Shown here piece by piece: positions 1 through 13,460 of a DNA stretch of 64,000 bases (positions are counted from its first letter, which is position 1; every line of letters starts with the position of its first letter). The stretch comes from Topomyia yanbarensis (lineage: Eukaryota; Arthropoda; Insecta; Diptera; Culicidae): contig NC_080670.1 in assembly GCF_030247195.1 (NCBI RefSeq), forward strand, positions 40,409,524 to 40,473,523, in the 5' to 3' direction. The position numbers and the translations under genes are program-made. A model generated the notes under the pieces. The model worked only from the letters and a program-made list of their open reading frames with translations. It searched no databases and had not been told where the DNA came from.

Positions 1-332
1 GATTTTAGAGGTTGATTGTTGAGAATGGCTCTAATAATAATCATTCTATTTTTAAAATATTTTTACACAATCTTTAGGTTTCTATATATAGCAACAAAAA
101 TCAAGCGTACTTTATCATTTCCGTTCAAATGAAAGCAATTCGGCAGAGCTGGTTCAACCTACAAAAACAGAAAAGCTGAAATAAGATAGAAGAGAAGCTG
201 TCAGTGGACAGCTCATGATTTTTCCTTCCATCCCAAACCACTTCCATTAAATGCCAATTACACTCTCACTAATCTCAATTCCTCGGTTTAATGATCCACT
301 CCATGTTTTTTTTTCTTCATTCCCTCTTTCAG

Positions 333-680
333 ATGGGGCCGTCATCCTCGAAGCGGTATTCCTTCGCAATACCGCGACGTCATCGACTATCGGACGGGCT
401 ACATTCGATCGCATCTTCGCTCTCCCTCTGGCCGGGTGAGATGACCGCCGAACAACAACTACAGCAGCAGCAGCAACAAAATGTCCACTTTCAGCACTAC
501 ATTCGCAGCGAGTACGGCAGCGATAGTGTTGGCTTGAACATGAAACAGCGCCACTATTCAATGGACACGGAAACTAGCTTTGGCCGAAGGGGAAAACGTT
601 GCAATAGTTCGACAACGATGGCACTACCACCCATTCGGCAGATCAACTGCCGCAGCAGTTCATTCGGGTCACTCGAGTAA
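333..680 (+). CDS. 3'-terminal coding exon of an unrecognised gene (5' end outside window)
   Basis: The exon is preceded by a polypyrimidine tract and CAG (TTCCCTCTTTCAG at about 320-332) and stays open to TAA at 678-680. The reading MGPSSSKRYSFAIPRR...LPPIRQINCRSSSFGSLE is Ser/Arg-rich with a short polyQ ([11 protein letters not shown]) and two dibasic patches. It looks like an unstructured cytoplasmic tail. I do not recognise the protein. ATG at 333 may simply be the first in-frame codon after the acceptor rather than a start. A second frame is open to about 437 before a GTGAGA donor-like site, so the exon could end there instead. A possible AATAAA is at 1098-1103. Confidence 0.5.
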   Translation: MGPSSSKRYSFAIPRRHRLSDGLHSIASSLSLWPGEMTAEQQLQQQQQQNVHFQHYIRSEYGSDSVGLNMKQRHYSMDTETSFGRRGKRCNSSTTMALPPIRQINCRSSSFGSLE

Positions 681-3316
681 AACGTTGAAGCGATCATTCG
701 AAACGGTTAAGCGAATCTGGTTGACAGTTTTGAGATTTGTTCTTTAATGTTTACATTTTTTCCCATATTAAAACAAAGTAAACCATGTTTTCTCTTGACA
801 GGTTTGCTAGTTATGCATGCACACAAACATTTGGTCGTCGATTTCATTAACAGGTGGTGGTTGCAGACCAAAATACATTGTAGGTGTCTGAAAGTACACA
901 CGACTTCACTCGATTGGGCACGTTAAATGATATCAACGTTCAATATATCGAATAATCGATTTACTTGCAACAATGATTGTCAAAATTTCGTATCAAATAC
1001 CGAACAAATCGACTCAAAAAGTACCTTCGTGCTTTACCATCAGTATATTATTTCTAAAGAATTATGAAACGAATTAAAGGTGATCTACTAAAATGCAAAT
1101 AAACATCAGTAATCACTGTTGCAGACAGTTTAGCATCAAAAAAATTAAATTGAAAAAAAAATTCTCATCTTCGGCTAGACTAGTACAATTGTTCTGAAGA
1201 ACAGTCAACTTAGGTCGGAACAGGTGGTACACAGAATCTCGGCGGCCAGCAGATGGCCAGCAAATCGAAGGAATTGTGATACTTTTAGAGTACTCGTTTT
1301 TAAGTGTAATTTCGTTATTACAGTTAGGGAAGATCGGCGATCTAGAAATCCGAAAAAAGATTTTGCGCGATAAAAGCCATATTGTTAATAAAGTTGCTTC
1401 GCAGCTTATTTGAGCAATTATGAAAAATATGATCAATAGTCTTTTTTAGTTTGTAACATGTGTTTTTCGGATCAGGCGCTTTTCTCGAGCTTCTGTTGTT
1501 CTGACGCTGCTTATGTTTCGAAACTGGTCCTTTCCATTTAAAATACTATATCCCAGAATGCATGGAATTCAGCGCTCAAATTCTGTCCAAATATTCTTTG
1601 AAATTAGATGTATCGAATAAAAAGGTTTATTTTTCTCATCCTAGAAAGCTGGTCTTCCCAGTAGTGGTAAATTGAATGTACATTGAAATATTTAGTATAA
1701 TAATAGTAGAATAGTTTCAAATATATATCATTATGTGAACTCTAAATACAATGGTAACATTAGAATGCTAAAGTAAAAAAACGTAAACGTCGAAAGCAAC
1801 AATAATTACAGTTACACACTAAAGTGAGAATGCCACATGTTACAGCCAAGTGATACAACGTTAGCAGGAATTAGATATTCATCGTTTCAGAAACAATATT
1901 TAGACACTTCGAAAACATTGAAAAAATCTTATTGAAAAAAATACTATTTTCCAATCGAATATCTTCAATGGTCGTTGCTTCATATTTTTCTACATAGTGA
2001 TCGTAGAGGCTAACAGAATGGACATATTTGCGGGACAATACCATAAAACCGCCCACAAACAAATCGCTTACCGTACACTAACGGTTCGACTTGTCATAGG
2101 TAAATAAAACCGAACAAACAGCCAATGGTATTTTTGAACAAATCTAGAAAAAATTTTCGATGGGACGTAAATAACATTGAGAGCCTCTCTTTGTTTACTT
2201 TCTCTTTCGTTTATTGCGACGTCATTACAACACTTTGCACTAATTTTCCAGTGCAAAAAATCACTAAACGAAATATTTTCCACTCGTGTAGAAATGCTTT
2301 TAGAATTTCTACATTCCATATTTTTTTATTCTACGAAAAAAAAAATTCCAATATAGAAATATATCAGGAAGAACTTATAAATCAGCAGAATTTTAAAACT
2401 ACAGGATTTTCGGAATCCCTAGTTCCATCCCGCAAATATATCCATTCTATTTGTGCTCCTATCGCAACTACCGCGAAGCGGAACAATTTCGCTATTTACT
2501 TCGTAAACTAGAATGAGAGAAATTAACTGTAAACTGTAACAATCAATCTTGAATAGGTATATAATCCACGTTCAGCGAAATGAAATAAGGTCGTATGTTT
2601 GTAAATTGCATTATATAAAGCATAGAATAGTAGAAATGTTCGACGCCAAAAAACAGACACGAACAGGCTCGAACAACACGCACATTCATACTACGACCTG
2701 CTCGAATGTTCCAATTTACTGATCGCTCGAAACATGAGTCTACATTTGCTGCACCACAATAAGATCACGTACTACGTTAAGGAACATTTGGGCAGCTGCT
2801 AGTAAGATTGTAATCATCGAAAATTTAACATTTTGGAAAAAAAATATTCGTTAAGCCGTTCGGCTTCTGATAATCGTTAAATAATTACCATTCGATCTAT
2901 TATGGGTACTGAATGAAAAATACTCGCTGGAGCTCGTTTTAGATGTCGTTTGTATCGAAAAGATGGTCAAATCACCTAGACACACACACATATTAAATGG
3001 AAAAGTTTTAAATTTGAGCATTTTTTAATAAAAGTATTATTCTACCAGTTATCAGATTTTACTAAATTGTAGAATTGTGAAAATATCTTCCTGCTTATGA
3101 GAAAGAGACGCTAAGTTTGAATCATAATTCTTTTCTGTTTCTCACTCATGTCCTAAACCATAACCAACAAACAATACGGATCTTTAAATTGGAAAAAAAT
3201 CAGTTTTTCATATGGATTGATAGAGAGTGTCCTTTGGAGTACACTCAGATTGTTTTTAAACCTCTATTATTTTTTCTGGCTGTAAATTGCACAAACCAAA
3301 TTAAATTCAGCTAACA
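681..3316. other. AT-rich intergenic DNA with a MITE relic
   Basis: No convincing coding sequence. Bases 2125-2275 match the palindromic family that carries AAAGTAAACAAAGAGAG-like arms (see 38057 and 63404), here as a degraded copy. The rest is AT-rich unique-looking sequence. Confidence 0.5.
1098..1103 (+). terminator. Possible polyadenylation signal
   Basis: AATAAA about 420 nt downstream of the left-edge exon. No other supporting element is visible. Confidence 0.3.
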
Positions 3317-3590
3317 CAGCGATGCCACATGTTTTCTTGAAATGTCTGTAGAAGAATAACTAAAATGTCTGTAAAAGTCTGTAGATGGTTGTGTAAATCC
3401 TAGTTACACTAAAATTTTACTTTAAAAATAGATTGAAAGTAGAATTCTATTGTGAAGGAATCACTCGTATTCGAAACAGTTATTCTAGTGCAATTTTACT
3501 AAACACTATTACCCTTTTAAAAGTCTGTAGATCTAGATAGACATCAAAAGTCTGTAAAATACAGACATGTCTGTAAATCTGGCATCGCTG
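3317..3590. mobile_element. hAT-like MITE, 274 bp
   Basis: Terminal inverted repeats CAGCGATGCCA and TGGCATCGCTG. The sequence gctaaca abuts both ends as a 7-bp (possibly 8-bp) target-site duplication. The interior holds repeats of a short motif, AGTCTGTA. There is no coding capacity. Confidence 0.75.
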
Positions 3591-4148
3591 GCTAACACAT
3601 TGATACCCAAACTGCACGGAGAAAAAGAAAAATGCTAAGTAGCTTATTATATATCACAATTTTAACATTATTTTCTTTTAATTATTGATATGCATATTAA
3701 GTATGCATCGCAAGAATAAATTTTATGCATAGCCATGCATTTCACGATTTTATTATTTTCCGTGCATAAAGCGTTACTAGCGTTACTCTTGGGACTTAAC
3801 AATTTTTCCTCTTCTTTCGTTTGCTTTGCTGGTAAAGATTCGTCACTGCACTGACGCTTAAAAAAATTGGTTTTTGAAGTGCATTTTTTTCACGTTTGCT
3901 CGAGTTGCAGTTTTCCAGTTTCGTTCCGCCGGTATTTGCGGCTAAATTAGGATAAAACGGGTCAAAATAGATCCGAAGTTGCGTGGGATATAGCAGTCAT
4001 CCGTGTGCGGGAGGTTGAGCCACAGCAAATTAAATTCAATTTGCACTGCAGGTAAATTATACGCATTTAAAACATAAATCTAATACCGGGAAGAATGGAT
4101 CTGTGGATGTGATAATCCATCATAAAAAGCCCGCTGCTTCTAATACTG

Positions 4149-4459
4149 CCCAAGTAACCAATAAGCATGCTGAATGCGTCTTAACGGCTACTTGATAAGC
4201 ACTTAAGTCGTTTTAAATGCTATTTAAAAGTCGCTTTTGGCAAAATATACGGCTACATTACTGCTGTGCTATGAAAATGCTTTTTTACTACTGTTGTGCA
4301 CTCAGAATGCTGCTTACTGGCAAGAAGTTTTTAAACAGTTTTTCAAATGCTGATTAACAACAGTTATGCATAACGAATGCCAGCATACTGCAAGAAGCAT
4401 CCGGAATGCAAATTTTACGCTACTTTACTGCATACACTAATGCTTGTTGGTTACCTGGG
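4149..4459. mobile_element. MITE with CCCARGTAACC inverted ends
   Basis: The left end CCCAAGTAACCAATAAGCAT pairs with the right end, whose complement is CCCAGGTAACCAACAAGCAT. The interior is AT-rich with repeated GCTTACTG/AATGC motifs. It lies just upstream of a possible exon. Confidence 0.7.
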
Positions 4460-4482
4460 TGATCTTTCTCTTCTATCTACAG

Positions 4483-4599
4483 GAACCGACTCTGAACTAA
4501 TTTATTTCAACCGGCCCCAAATCAATAATCGTACAAAGAACCGTATGATGGAACCAGTATACGAAGAACTTGGGCAAGATGTTGGGAATAATTTGAAAG
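4483..4599 (+). CDS. Possible internal exon of an unknown gene
   Basis: Bounded by TCTTCTATCTACAG and AAAG|GTAAAAG. It reads TDSELIYFNRPQINNRTKNR, then MMEPVYEELGQDVGNNLK, open throughout and less AT-rich than its surroundings. I do not recognise it. Its phases (starts after one base, ends phase 1) do not join to the exon at 11589. Upstream, 4051-4148 is also open (ending HHKKPAASNTA) before the MITE at 4149. It may be a real exon or a fossil. Confidence 0.3.
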
Positions 4600-4799
4600 G
4601 TAAAAGTTTATCATTTTTTCAAAGGCGACTTAGTTTTGCGGTTTTTAATTTCGTGGATTTATGCGTCCATAGAGTTCTTTACGGATACAGTAAACTCTAT
4701 TTTCTTGACGTTTATGAGTGTTGTTTACATGAACTTTGTCGATTCGATTCGGTCGCAGTAAATCGCGAAGGATTGAAGTCGATGTAAATAGTACTAGCA

Positions 4800-5467
4800 A
4801 ACTATTTTAATTTATGACGTCACTGTAAAGTATTCAATTCATGCACGATGTTATATTTACGTTGGTGATCAATCATTGAATATAATTAAAATATCCCGTT
4901 CTCTACGTTGTAGATACCATTCCATGGAACAGTAGATAAAGTTTTGTACAAAACCCAGTGAGGTAACTCCCAACAAAAGTGTTTCCCGATCAGACTCTAT
5001 ATAACAAAATGGAGTGCTTCGATAAAATTGTATTATAGACTCAAGAGATGTTATAATATTTTCAAACAATTTTAGATATTTATCGTGCAATCGATATTTG
5101 TGAAATTTTAGGTATCATGACATAAATCACCCACCCATGGGATCCATTCTTATATCGTTATTTATTCATATATTATTTTTCTTTCTTTTATTTACCACGG
5201 CTCGATGCGTTAGCCTAACTGAGCCGTGCGAGTTTTTCTGATTTTTACAATATGTAAAAAAGAAAAGTTAATTTTCACTATGCCTGTACATTGGGTCTTG
5301 TTTACGCAGCTGCGAGATTTGTTTTTTTGTGCTTACGGGTCGCTGTTGTAGATCGGTTTTCATCGGCATCTGATCAATTTTTGGTGGTGTTGGTAGTTGG
5401 TTGGGAAGCATTTGGCATAATTGTTGTAATTTCGCTGTTCGTAACGGTAGTTGGTTTAGTGGTACTG
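4800..5467. other. Intergenic, nothing recognised
   Basis: No ORF with coding character, and no clear element boundaries. Confidence 0.4.
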
Positions 5468-5629
5468 CCCAGTTAAACATATTCCGGAGTCAGAATGGAT
5501 TCCAACTCAAATGCAACAACCGATTCCGACTTCGGAATTTCGGTTTCGGAATCGATTGTTGAATTTGAGCTGGAATCCATGCTGACTCCATTCAGGATTC
5601 CGAATCAAATTCGGAATGGTTTGACCGGG
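5468..5629. mobile_element. Foldback MITE
   Basis: The 162-bp segment is a near-palindrome. CCCAGTTAAACATATTCCG at the left pairs with the complement of CGGAATGGTTTGACCGGG at the right, and the interior GATTCC/GGAATC arms pair almost to the centre. Confidence 0.65.
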
Positions 5630-5779
5630 TGAGCCCGATCGTTGTTGAGTTAAGGGGTTACATACCTTTTTTGCGAAAAATGTCAAGCAAGTTCGAATTT
5701 AGGTAAAAGCATAAATCAACGATTTCATTACATCAAACTTATAGTATTTTGGCAGAACATTTTTCTGTGAAATAAACAA

Positions 5780-5990
5780 CAAGTTTTTACATTTCTTAGA
5801 AAAGAAATGTATAGAATTCGATCAAACTTTCAAGATTTTTTCCGAGGCCCGAAGGGCCGAGTCCTATATACCAATCGACTCAGCTCGACGATTTGGGACA
5901 ATGTCTGTGTGTGTAACGGACAAACTCTCATTCGTGTTTCTCATGATAGGCCTCATTAAATGAAAGGCAAATCACCCAGACAGAACGATA
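5780..5990. repeat. Dispersed repeat copy (GAGGCCCGAAGGGCC family)
   Basis: This shares a GC-rich hairpin, the segment CCAATCGACTCAGCTCGACG and a TGTGTGTGTAACGG-type tract with copies near 12860 (same strand) and 19500 (opposite strand). Ends are not defined. Confidence 0.55.
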
Positions 5991-6166
5991 TTAAATAGTT
6001 TTTGATTCTGATGTTTAGTTTCCAATATATGAATGTTTGAAGGTGCAAAAATCGCGTTCTTTGCAGTCTTTTGAAATTTTCTGCCGAAATTGACAACGTA
6101 ACTGAACAATTTATATATTTTTAGAAAGTTTATACGAATACCTTTCGAACTATAGATAGCTATAGA

Positions 6167-6214
6167 CTACGGGTGAATGACCTGATGGTTAAAACCCCAA
6201 TAAACAAAAAAAAA
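6167..6214 (+). mobile_element. Very short SINE-like tail insertion with 12-bp target duplication
   Basis: The 48-bp insert GGGTGAATGACCTGATGG...CAATAAACAAAAAAAAA ends in poly-A and is flanked on both sides by gatagctataga (6155-6166 and 6215-6226). Its body resembles the 3' part of the tRNA-related SINE at 36176 (AATGACC...TTAAAACC). A strongly 5'-truncated retroinsertion is the simplest reading. Confidence 0.6.
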
Positions 6215-6229
6215 GATAGCTATAGATTG

Positions 6230-7075
6230 TTGAAATCGGACTATCATCAAAAGAGATATTTAACATTAAATGCGGACAAGATTTTTATCATTTTCCATAG
6301 CCAGAAATAAGACCAAAAACATTCAATGTATTATTAGCATCAAAACAAATTATTTTAGGTCAATAGTATCTTCGGAGAATTTAAAGCATACAATATGCCC
6401 TTTCTTTTGGCCCCTCCCCAAGGTTTAGGGGTTTGACGGTATTGCAAACATCATCAAGCATCAATTGCTTTAAGATGGGTATTGCATTACGCTTCGATAG
6501 TGGTACATCGAGGAGACCGAGAGGGCTTATGCGCCTTTTTTATGTTATATGTTTTTTCATACTCCGCACCAGCGCATACCAACGCTAAACCACTGGTCTA
6601 TGGGCGGTGGCGTGGCCGACTGGTGGATCGACGTAGATTGACTTTTGCTGTGTGCCGTGTTTGCAAATATTGACGGGGCTCACGGAGGGAGTCATTGTGT
6701 GTCCATTTATCGGTCGACTTTGTCATCGTGCATATACTAATTAAATTAATTTAATAATTAAATTAATTTAATAAAGTAGAATAAGTAGAAACCTATTAGT
6801 TGTAGCTTTGTGATAATCGTAGTTTTTCGTACTAGTGTACAACTGTTATGTGCTAGTCGTATGTGTATTTATGTATGTATTCGTCTGAGTATTTGTGACA
6901 GTTGGGTTAGGGAATGGATGCAGAACTGACGTATATGATAGAATAGTGGCTAATACTTCTGGTGATCAATCTGAGCATTTGGTTCTATTCATTAGGGAAA
7001 GTCGGGCTGGATAAATTAGGGTAAAATAAATTTACCGACGCACGTGAGTCATCCATTCCCGGCCAGCATAGCACG
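6230..7075. other. Intergenic, AT-rich
   Basis: Only a small AATTAAATTAATTT self-complementary stretch at about 6738-6772. No gene seen. Confidence 0.4.
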
Positions 7076-8350
7076 ATGAAAGTCTAACAGCATGCAACGG
7101 TCACGTCCGAAAGTTTTACCAGTCTGGGCTAATGCCTTCAGTTGAACCAATCAAAAAAGTGACGCTCATATTCACTAAACAACACATTCCATGGTGACAT
7201 GACCTAGAACTCAAGTTTCCCCATAGGGAAACGTACCATAAACTAAAAATTAAGCATCAGATTCACGGTCCGCGCGCGATCAAACAAGAATACACGCTAC
7301 ATCATTATAAAATCAAAATTATACACGCGAAGTCACACACACACGTGACAATCACGTTAATATACAAATGCTTGAGCCCTTCGCGACCATCCCCGGCACC
7401 TACACCCGCGATCTCGTAAACATGATAGCATCTCGGTGATAAAGTGAATGTCACAGCTCCTATAAATTTTCAAACGCGGTCTCAAGCGTGAACCTAAAAA
7501 CTCCCACACTTACACGATCATGAATCGGTCACTTCCGGATGTTTCTATCCTTGATATCAGCAGACCAGGTGCATGCCTTCAATTGGATCAATTAAAAAAA
7601 GAAAGCTCTCATATCCACTGGACACCACGTTACATGGCGACATGACCGAGGACTCTAGTGATATGGGGATAACTTACTCCCTGTCAGTATGTGAATTGTG
7701 CACCAAAGATCAACTATCAGAATGAAGGTCCGCGTGACCATCCAAGAACGCACGCGTATATAGGAAATGCCACACGGTTACAAAATCCAGTCTTGTACAC
7801 GCGAAGTCACATGAACGCGAGCACACGTGACAAACACGTTAGCATACGAACGCTTAAGCCCTTCGCGATTAACAACGCACACCTACGTTCGCGATCGCGC
7901 AAACTTAGTAACATCCCGATAATAAGGTGAACGTTTTAGCACTCACAAAGTCTCAAACACGAACCTACAAACGTCCGTTTTCGCGCGCTCATGAATCTGT
8001 CACGTCCTGAAACCATTACTCTCTGTCCTAAAAACTTAGGTCCACTCTAGTGATATGGAGGATCTCACACTCTTTTAGCTTCTTAGCAGTACACCAAAAA
8101 TAAAGTATTAGATTCACGGTCCGCGCGCGATTATCCAAGAACACACGCGAATATGCGAAAGGCACACGGTTATAGAATGGAATTCATACACGCGAAGTTA
8201 CATACACGTTAGCACACGCGGCATACAAACGCACACGCGACATACAAACGCACACGCGATCGAACACGTTAACGTACAAATGCTCGAGCTTTTCGCGATG
8301 ATACACGCGATCGCGAGTCCCTACGCCCGCACATACCTGAACCACTGATA
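7076..8350. repeat. CGCG-rich degenerate tandem repeat, three units
   Basis: Three diverged units of about 440, 470 and 360 bp start near 7076, 7519 and 7990. Each runs in the same order: CATGAA..GTCAC(G)TCC, a GTGACATGACC-type segment (units 1 and 2), GATTCACGGTCCGCGCGCGA or a variant, ACACGCGAAGT, and CGAGC/CTTCGCGA. CGCG and ACACGCGA motifs are far more frequent than in surrounding AT-rich DNA. ORFs here are fragmentary and I regard them as non-coding. Confidence 0.65.
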
Positions 8351-9246
8351 ACTGACATACAAGTTAAGTTTTCAACTTGTGTAAGAAATAAAACTGTCGC
8401 TTTGAAACAGCGAGTAGCAATTTGCCATTGGTCGGCGCTTCGATCGGCCAGCAATCGCTATACGGAACCTGTGTGCAAACTTGGATACAATGGTGATTCA
8501 CGTATGCAAACCTGTATGCGATGGTGATTTTCAACGTATTTTCATTTAAATGTTTACACAGGTTTTTCGGGAAAGTTTGTTTTAGCTTATATGTCTGTTC
8601 TCTGTGCCTGAACCTTACAATGAATATCACATTCAGAATCACGGCCCGCTACAATTGGCCTAATGCAGTGTTTTAGTGGGCGACATTGTCTGTCTCGTCT
8701 GCAAATTGTAGTATGTGATTCTGACGGGGAGCCCTTCCGAGAACCTAGCTCTACAGCTCCAGTAGGACAACTCTCGAAAAAAAAAACGATATGCCCTTTC
8801 TTTTGGCATTGTAATTTTACTGATTAAACCTCCTAAGAGTGAGATATTTTCATGAATTTTCTCGGAAGTGATTTTATTGAAATAATGCCTTTAGCAAATT
8901 TGTAGCTTTTACTTTTGCGAATAACTTTACTGAAGTCATCAAATACATATTTCAAATACTTTAAAAGTTATGACTTGTTGTTTCTGGATTTCCCTTTGTC
9001 GCCTATTTATTGTTCAATAATAATCCATTTAAATGAGCCAAATATTATTTCGATAAAGCGAATTTCGCATTTCATTTTTCTATCTACAACCGCTAGAATA
9101 ACTACCGAACAATTCCAAGTTGTCTAGATGGAACTTGATCACTTATCGGTGCAAAAAATTCATTTGCGCGAACCTTTTGACTTATAACCATCGGATAGAT
9201 CTGAAACATATCTCGAAAAATGAAAAGCGAAATAAATAACTCTAAG

Positions 9247-9330
9247 CAGTGGTGTAGCCAAGAGGATGCTTTGGGATTTAACCACACCCCCTTCCCCCCA
9301 ATACCCAAAAAAATTGGATTGAAGTTAAAA
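9247..9330 (+). mobile_element. Possible hAT-like terminal fragment
   Basis: CAGTGGTGTAGCCAAGAGG resembles a common hAT end and is followed by a C-rich tract. I could not find a matching right end, so it is at best one end. Confidence 0.3.
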
Positions 9331-9686
9331 AAATTTTGATGCTGCCTGATTTAATTCAATATTACAATAATTATCTGATCGGTACATTGATAACCTATTG
9401 TTTGAAACATCATGAGGACCTTTGAAAAATTGTGGGAATGCGATCCTGATCTGTAACTGATCTATTGGTCTTGATCTCACAGTTGTCTAATAACATCAAT
9501 ATAAAACGCCTGCCTAAAAACATTCCAATAGAAATTCATTCCAGTGTTCTGAAATCAATCATAATCATAATTTCCTATCATATTGAGTTCAGTTTTGAAA
9601 GGGTTTACTGCAATATGGATTGGGGTAATTTTTTAATAAGAAGCGAAACTGGGATTGCTTTAATGTCTATGAAACTTAGAACTGTT

Positions 9687-10498
9687 CATCGAAAAATTGC
9701 ATAACTTCCAACATTTGCTGAAAATATTTTTATTTTGGGAATGCGTCGATTTGAAACAAAAACGTTATAGAGTTAATAGCTGATAAGATAGAGGTACGGC
9801 TACACAACTTAGCGTCGCGTACCTCCAGTGAACCAATTACAAAATACGGAAAAAGGTAAACTTGTTACACCTGATACTACGTGATTCAGGTAGACAGATT
9901 CCTACGTGCCAGTTATAAAATCGAATGGCACACCATTGAAGATCTTGTGCTGCACTCAAATTTAGCCTACACTCTTTAATATTTTTAATTATATCACAAC
10001 CCGTCGTATGAATAGTAGGCGCTGTTCAGGCAGCAACGAATACTTGCTCCATAAAGACTGAGTCTGGTTCCTCTAAACCAACACACAGTACTGCCAGCAA
10101 ACAAACAGATGACAAACAAGACCCGTAAGACCAACGGACAAACAAAAACATACAATAGTGTCCCCAAAACATCATCAGCGATGACGAGTATGGTAGGTGA
10201 ATAGAAAGCGGACTTACTGACCCTCAAGTAGCACATGGCGAATCGGCAAATGGATTCTCTAAGAGAAAGAATATCTTCACTCGTAATAACAAATTCAGTA
10301 AGCAGTACTGTAAATACAGAAAAGACTCACAGCTCTATTGAGCGAGCGAACAGAACTGTGTCAAATAAACAAATATTAATGAACCTGATTTGATAGACAT
10401 GAAAAGCATCGAAAAATTGCATTACTTCCAACATTTGCTGAAAATATTTTTATTTTGGGAATGCGTCGATTTGAGACGAAAACGTTATAGAATTAATA
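9687..10498. repeat. Pair of 92-bp direct repeats
   Basis: 9687-9778 and 10407-10498 are nearly identical (CATCGAAAAATTGCAT through CGTTATAGARTTAATA) and lie 720 bp apart in the same orientation. The interval contains no gene I can support. Confidence 0.75.
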
Positions 10499-10585
10499 AC
10501 GAGAAAACCACCTTCCAAAAGTGGGGAAATTTATGAATAATGGCATTTTCCGTTCCACAAATTTAGTATCTTCGATGATTTTACA

Positions 10586-11470
<885 letters not shown>

Positions 11471-12859
11471 GAGTATGTACAAGAAAAATGCTTGGTGGTA
11501 TGCTATCGATAAATCGATAAATTAGGTTTTTAGGGAAAGTTTCCATTATATCATTCGTTACTAACGTCTATTGCTAATGTTATTTGTAGGCTGACTTTTT
11601 TTGGAAACACAGCGGTCGTAGCAATGGAGAACACACAGGATACATTCAAAATTGGGTTCGAAATCAACAGAACAATGCTCCTAAAACTGTTCGACGTAAG
11701 CGACAGGCAGCTCCAGAATTGAATGAAGATGAATTGCAAGCAATTGATGAACTATCCGCATTCGACAGTGAAAGAGATTACCAGAATGTCTCCCATCTGG
11801 TGTCCAAAACATTACCCTATCGCCAAATGCTACGTCAGCGGAAAATTGCTCCTTCGATGTTATGTATGGAATTCTCACACCTGCTGAGGCATGGTATCAT
11901 AATGATAATACTCACCATTACTTTGCAAGAGCATTTTATGGACCCCTTTCGTTACGCAGAGTTTTCCTTATTATATTATTGATTGCTTTTTTTCAGATCG
12001 ATGATGAGTTTGATCGAATGTATCCAAACAGAAACGCTATTGGAACAATTTCTTCAATTTCGTCGTTCTGCATGATGCTCGATCATTCTTACAATGAGAT
12101 AGCTTGTCGTAAGTACAATTAAATGCTAACTAGACTTGACTGATGAAAAATTAGCGTCACCTAAATAATTATCATTTAAATGTTGTTAATTGCGTGACGC
12201 TAAGTCCAGCTTGTTAAATTAATTTTATAATTAATGTATAATTAATTGCTATATTTTTTTAATTAATTGAATTCAAATATCTTTAGTCAACATACAAAAA
12301 AAATATTGTGCAATCGCTCATAACAAAACATTATTTAAATACAGCTGCGATTCATTCGCTACGCTATGGGCTCGACTAAGTTATCTAACTTGGTTTGTTA
12401 GTTGGATCGACAGATAAATGGCCTGCGTTAAGCCAAACCGAGCTAAGCGCCATAATTTCGTGTATTTTTCGTACCAAAATTAATTTTTCGATAACTTATC
12501 ATTTACATAGAAAGTTAAAGAACACTGGCTTGCTTTCGTTTGCTATTTGGGTTCCCAAAACATAACAGATATTAGAGTTCCTGGTGCTACATTGGATGCT
12601 GGAGCGATTTTAGATAAAGTACCTCAAAATGGCGCTTGGTCCTCTTTGGCTTAACACAGGCCAAATGTTAAAAGGCAAAATGGCTATGGCTGTAGTTGCA
12701 GTGTAGAATACATTTTTACCTTTAACCCTTGTGAAGGCAAGCTAAAATCCTAACATTAAAGGGCAAGCCGGGCCTCTAAGGCCCGTCTAAATTCAAGCTC
12801 CTTTTTTGCCGTTCTCATATAGAAAGGTTATGCAATCGGTCGAAATTTCGACTTTTTAA

Positions 12860-13460
12860 CCGAGACCCGCAGGGCCAAATCTCTTATACCATTCGACTCA
12901 GTTCATCGAAATCGTAAAATGTCTGTATGTGTGTGTATGTATGTATGTATGTATGGATGTATGCATGTGGCAAACAATCTCACCGATTTTTCTCTGAGGT
13001 AGCTGGACCGATTTGTACAAATTTAGTCTCAAATGAAAGGTGCAGCCTTCCCATCGGTCGCTATTGATTTTTTTTTATTGATCCGACTTTTGGTTCTGGA
13101 GTTAGGTGTTGAAGAGTACAATCACACAGCAAATTTCCATAGAAACTGATACCACCATGATGTCCAAATGATGCAATATATATTAAAATATGTGCAACAT
13201 TACTTGGCTTTGCATGTCTAGATCATTAATGACCCACCGAGGGTACTTCGACCACATTGGCCAGCTATGGCGGTTCTTGATGCCCCGGGGGAACTTACCA
13301 AGTTCCTAAGATAATGTCATACCTATCTCTCAGCGAATTCTTTTCCGATTTTTACAAACTTGGTTTCAAATGAAAGGTACAGCATTCCCATTGGCTGCTG
13401 TTGAATTTCTAATTGATCCGACTTCCGGTTCCGGAATTACAGGATGATGAGTACGAACAC
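12860..13460. repeat. Dispersed repeat with internal tandem duplication
   Basis: This contains GAGACCCGCAGGGCC, a TGTATGTATG tract, and two roughly 310-bp-spaced versions of CAAATGAAAGGT(G/A)CAGC..TTGATCCGACTT. The same family occurs at 5780-5990 and, inverted, at about 18960-19560. Confidence 0.55.
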
